DNA of 64,000 nucleotides. It comes from Amblyomma americanum. Its lineage: Eukaryota; Arthropoda; Arachnida; Ixodida; Ixodidae. The stretch spans positions 546,759,531 to 546,823,530 of the forward strand of contig NC_135497.1 of NCBI RefSeq assembly GCF_052857255.1, written 5' to 3'. This document shows, in pieces, positions 59,907-64,000 of this stretch (positions are counted from its first letter, which is position 1; the number at the start of each line of letters is the position of its first letter). Made by a program: the position numbers and the translations under genes. The notes below the pieces were generated by a model. It did no database searches and was not told the DNA's origin. It was given only the letters and a program-made list of their open reading frames with translations.

Positions 59907-62690
59907 TCAGGAAAGATATTTGAAGGCAGTTCGCAGTGTATACCGGATTGTTTTTTTCCAATATATAGCTTTCGTTGAACTATAGGAACTTTTTAGAATT
60001 CTTTTATTGACATATCTAAAAAAACCCTTCATTTCTGCAAGAAAAAGAAACACACACGGGTAGGCCGCCCTATAGATATGTGATCTGCCCGCTGGAGTGG
60101 GTATATCTCGCATATTGTACATCTGATATTGGTCGCAAAGCCAATGTCTATTGGTAAACAAGTTTAAAACGTCCGAGGTGTTCCGAGAGATGTCCGATCC
60201 GACTAAGCATTCGGTCAGGAAAGATCTTTGAAGGCAGTTCGCAGTGTATACCGGATTGTTTTTTTTCCGAATATATAGCTTTCGTTGAACTATAGGAAGT
60301 TTTTGGAATTCTTTTATTGACATATCCCAAAAAAAACCTTCATTTCTGCAAGAAAAAGAAACACACACACGGGTAGCCGGCCCTATAGATATGTGATCTG
60401 CCCGCTTGAGTGGGTATATCTCGCATATTGTACATCTGATATTGGTCGCAAAGCCGATGTCTATTGGTAAACAAGTTTAAAATGTCCGAGTTGTTCTGAG
60501 AGATGTCCGATCCGACGAAGCGTTCGGTCAGGAAAGATATTTGAAAGCAGTTCGCAGTGAATACCGGATTGTTTTTTTCCGAATATATTGCTTTCATTGA
60601 ACTATAGGAACTTTTTGGAATTCTTTTACTGACATATCTCAAAAAAACCCTTCATGTCTGCAAGAAAAAGAAACACACACGGGTAGGCGGCCATATAGAT
60701 TTGTGATCTGCCCGCTCGAGTGGGTATATCCCGCATATTGTACATCTGATATTGGTAGCAAAGCCGATGTCTATTGGTAAACAAGTTTAAAACGTCCGAG
60801 GTGTTCTGAGAGATGTCCAATCCGACGAAGCATTCGGTCAGGAAAAATCTTTTGAAGGCAGTTCGCAGTGTATACCGGATTGTTTTTTTTTCGAATATAT
60901 AGCTTTCGTTGAACTATAGGAACTTTTTGGAATTCTTTTATTGACATATCTCAAGAAAACCCTTCGTTTCTGCAAGAAGAAGAAACACACACTGGTAGGC
61001 GGCCCTATAGATACGTGATCTGCCTGCTGGAGTGGGTATATCTCGCATATTGTACATCTGATATTGGTCGCAAAGCCAATGTCTATTGGTAAACAAGTTT
61101 AAAACGTCCGAGGTGTTCCGAGAGATGTCCGATCCGACGAAGCATTCGGTCAGGAAAGATCTTTGAAGGCAGTTCGCAGTGTATACCGGATTGTTTTTTT
61201 TTCCGAATATATAGCTTTTGTTGAACTATAGGAAGTTTTTTGAATTCTTTTATTGACATCCCAAAAAAACCCTTCATTTCTGCAAGAAGAAGAAACACAC
61301 ACACGGGTAGGCGGCCCAATAGATATGTGATCTGCCCGCTTGAGTGGGTATATCTCGCATATTGTACATCTGATATTGGTCGCAAAGCCGATGTCTATTG
61401 GTAAACAAGTTTAAAACGTCCGAGGTGTTCTGAGAGATGTCCGATCCGACGAAGCATTCGGTCAGGAAAAATCTTTGAAGGCAGTTCGCAGTGTATACCG
61501 GATTGTTCTTTTTCGAATATATAGCTTTCGTTGAACTTTAGGAACTTTTTGGAATTCTTTTATTGACATATCTCAAGAAAACGCTTCCTTTCTGCAAGAA
61601 GAAGAAACACACACGGGTAGGCGGCCCTATAGATACGTGATCTGCCCGCTGGAGTGGGTATATCTCGCATATTGTACATCTGATATTGGTAGCAAAGCCG
61701 ATGTCTATTGGTAAACAAGTTTAAAACGTCCGAGGTGTTCTGAGAGATGTCCAATCCGACGAAGCATTCGGTCAGGAAAGATATTTGAAGGCAGTGCGCA
61801 GTGTATACCGGATTGTTTTTTTCCAATATATACCTTTCGTTGAACTATAGGAACTTTTTAGAATTCTTTTATTGACATATCTAAAAAAACCCTTCATTTC
61901 TGCAAGAAAAAGAAACACACACGGGTAGGCCGCCCTATAGATATGTGATCTGCCCGCTGGAGTGGGTATATCTCGCATATTGTACATCTGATATTGGTCG
62001 CAAAGCCAATGTCTATTGGTAAACAAGTTTAAAACGTCTGAGGTGTTCCGAGAGATGTCCGATCCGACTAAGCATTCGGTCAGGAAAGATCTTTGAAGGC
62101 AGTTCGCAGTGTATACCGGATTGTTTTTTTTCCGAATATATAGCTTTCGTTGAACTATAGGAAGTTTTTGGAATTCTTTTATTGACATATCCCAAAAAAA
62201 ACCTTCATTTCTGCAAGAAAAAGAAACACACACACGGGTAGGCGGCCCTATAGATATGTGATCTGCCCGCTTGAGTGGGTATATCTCGCATATTGTACAT
62301 CTGATATTGGTCGCAAAGCCGATGTCTATTGGTAAACAAGTTTAAAACGTCCGAGTTGTTCTGAGAGATGTCCGATCCGACGAAGCATTCGGTCAGGAAA
62401 GATATTTGAAAGCAGTTCGCAGTGAATACCGGATTGTTTTTTTCCGAATATATAGCTTTCATTGAACTATAGGAACTTTTTGGAATTCTTTTACTGACAT
62501 ATCTCAAAAAAACCCTTCATGTCTGCAAGAAAAAGAAACACACACGGGTAGGCGGCCCTATAGATTTGTGATCTGCCCGCTCGAGTGGGTATATCCCGCA
62601 TATTGTACATCTGATATTGGTAGCAAAGCCGATGTCTATTGGTAAACAAGTTTAAAACGTCCGAGGTGTTCTGAGAGATGTCCGATCCGA
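59907..62690. repeat. Higher-order repeat, 6-monomer block of 1,865 bp, two copies
   Basis: Sequence 59,907-60,820 recurs at 61,772-62,690, offset 1,865 bp. Both copies carry GGGTAGGCCGCCC (60,059 and 61,924), CCGACTAAGCATTCGG (60,201 and 62,066) and CCGAGTTGTTCTG (60,486 and 62,352). A related but more diverged copy begins near 56,579. Confidence 0.8.
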
Positions 62691-64000
62691 CGAAGCATTC
62701 GGTCAGGAAAGATCTTTGAAGGCAGTTCGCAGTGTATACCGGATTGTTTGTTTTTTCCGAATATATAGCTTTTGTTGAACTATAGGAAGTTTTTGGAATT
62801 CTTTTATTGACATATCCCAAAAAAACCCTTCATTTCTGCAAGAAGAAGAAACACACACACGGGTAGGCGGCCCTATAGATATGTGATCTGCCCGCTTGAG
62901 TGGGTATATCTCGCATATTGTACATCTGATATTGGTCGCAAAGCCGATGTCTATTGGTAAACAAGTTTAAAACGTCCGAGGTGTTCTGAGAGATGTCCGG
63001 TCCGACGAAGCATTCGGTCAGGAAAGATATTTGAAAGCAGTTCGCAGTGTATACCGGATTATTTTTTTTCCGAATATATAGCTTTCATTGAACTATAGGA
63101 ACTTTTTGGAATTCTTTTACTGACATATCTCAAAAAAACCCTTCATGTCTAAAAGAAAAAGAAACACACACGGATAGGCGGCCCTATAGATATGTGATCT
63201 GCCCGCTGGAGTGGGTATATGCCGCATATTGTACATCTGATATTGGTAGCAAAGCCGATGTCTATTGGTAAACAAGTTTAAAACGTCCGAGGTGTTCTGA
63301 GAGATGTCCAATCCGACGAAGCATTCGGTCAGGAAAGATCTTTGAAGGCAGTTCGCAGTGTATACCGGATGGTTTTTTTTTTTAGAATATATAGCTTTCG
63401 TTGAACTATAGGAACTTTTTGGAATTCTTTTATTGACATATCTCAAAAAACCCTTCATTTCTGGAAGAAAAAGAAACGCACACGGGTAGTCGGCCCTTTA
63501 GATATGTGATCTGCCCACTGGAGTGGGTATATCCCGCATATTGTACATCTGATATTGGTAGCAAAGCCGATGTCAATTGGTAAACAAGTTTAAAACATCC
63601 GAGGTGTTCTGAGAGATGTCCAATCCGACGAAGCATTCGGTCAGGAAAGATTTTTGAAGGCAGTTCGCAGTGTATACCGGATTGTTTTTTTTCCGAATAT
63701 ATAGCTTTCGTTGAACTATAGGAACTTTTTGGAATTCTTTTATTGACATATCTCAAAAAAACCCTTCATTTCTGCAAAAGAAACACACACGGGTAGGCGG
63801 CCCTATAGATATGTGATCTGCCCGCTGGAGTGGGTATATCTCGCATATTGTACATCTGATATTGGTAGCAAAGCCGATGTCTATTGGTAAACAAGTTTAA
63901 AACGTCCGAGGTGTTCTGAGAGATCTCCAATCCGACGAAGCATTCGGTCAGGAAAGATCTTTGAAGGCAGTTCGCAGTGTATACCGGATTGTTTTTTTCT

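Larger units (their letters stand above)
14874..64000. repeat. Satellite array, unit about 310 bp, about 158 head-to-tail copies, open at right edge
   Basis: Every unit carries the same ordered landmarks: CGGGTAGGCGGCCCTATAG, GATCTGCCCGCTGGAGTGGG, GGTAAACAAGTTTAAAACG, GATCCGACGAAGCATTCGG, GCAGTTCGCAGTGTATACCG, a T run of 5-10, AATATATAGCTTTCG, and GGAATTCTTTTATTGACA. Distances between GATGTCTATT sites in the first units are 312, 307, 310 and 309 bp. All copies point the same way; no inversion was seen. Most units have one EcoRI (GAATTC) and one BglII (AGATCT) site. Monomers differ by single substitutions, T-run length and small indels. No other gene or element interrupts the array. Open frames of about 100 codons on the minus strand are repeat by-products. 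Confidence 0.97.

Noticed and set aside
14969..63756. More than a hundred open frames of 60-173 codons, mostly minus strand, inside the satellite (for example 21,465-21,986)
   Set aside because: They are the same repeat unit read over and over. The frame flips between two alternatives when the T run changes by one base, frames overlap each other, starts vary, and variation is not biased to third positions by eye. Units near 309 bp (divisible by 3) let a frame run on into the next monomer, which explains the longest ones.
14874..64000. Centromere-protein-B-box-like match in each monomer (TTTCGTTGAAC within AGCTTTCGTTGAACTATAGG)
   Set aside because: The first half resembles the mammalian box (TTCGTTG), but the essential CGGG half is absent (ATAG here), and I have no reason to expect a mammalian-type CENP-B in this organism. 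Treated as chance.
14874..64000. CRISPR array
   Set aside because: Units are about 310 bp and repeat along their whole length; there are no short repeats separated by unique spacers, and the context is eukaryotic.

Overview
This window is eukaryotic repeat DNA, most likely from an ixodid tick or a related chelicerate. I base that on three things: the 3' end of a Penelope-like retroelement with a GIY-YIG endonuclease, an RTE-like LINE ending in a TGATGA-type tail, and a tRNA-derived SINE-like head of the kind reported from hard ticks. The species call is from memory and was not tested against a database. I see no complete host gene, rRNA, functional tRNA or CRISPR array.

Positions 1-14,870 are a graveyard of mobile elements. 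A Penelope-like element ends at about 1,025. It is followed by a 4.2 kb block (1,027-5,200) made of two repeat families, each present once per strand: Q+ P+ Q- spacer P-. A short hairpin repeat lies at 5,570-5,930. Positions 6,325-8,044 hold a three-level nest: a TTAA-flanked palindromic MITE was split by a 5'-truncated LINE (7-bp target duplication ATTCTCC), and that LINE was then split by a second copy of the same MITE (target duplication TTAA). Positions 8,045-14,720 are mostly unrecognised, with a LINE 3' remnant, a possible LTR, a 210-bp inverted repeat with a 750-bp spacer and small direct repeats. Alternating G and C runs (14,771-14,839) lie just before the next region.

Positions 14,874-64,000 (49 kb, 77% of the window) are one head-to-tail satellite with a unit of about 310 bp, roughly 158 copies, running off the right edge. 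The array is organised in higher-order repeats. Blocks of 6, 8, 12 and 15 monomers (about 1.87, 2.47, 3.71 and 4.64 kb) recur almost identically, while neighbouring monomers differ clearly. Recognisable monomer classes recur at these same spacings. The roughly 100-codon open frames on the minus strand of the array are a by-product of the repeat and are not annotated as genes.

The main point of interest is this nested higher-order satellite, which looks like centromeric or other constitutive heterochromatin. The datable TE nest is the second.
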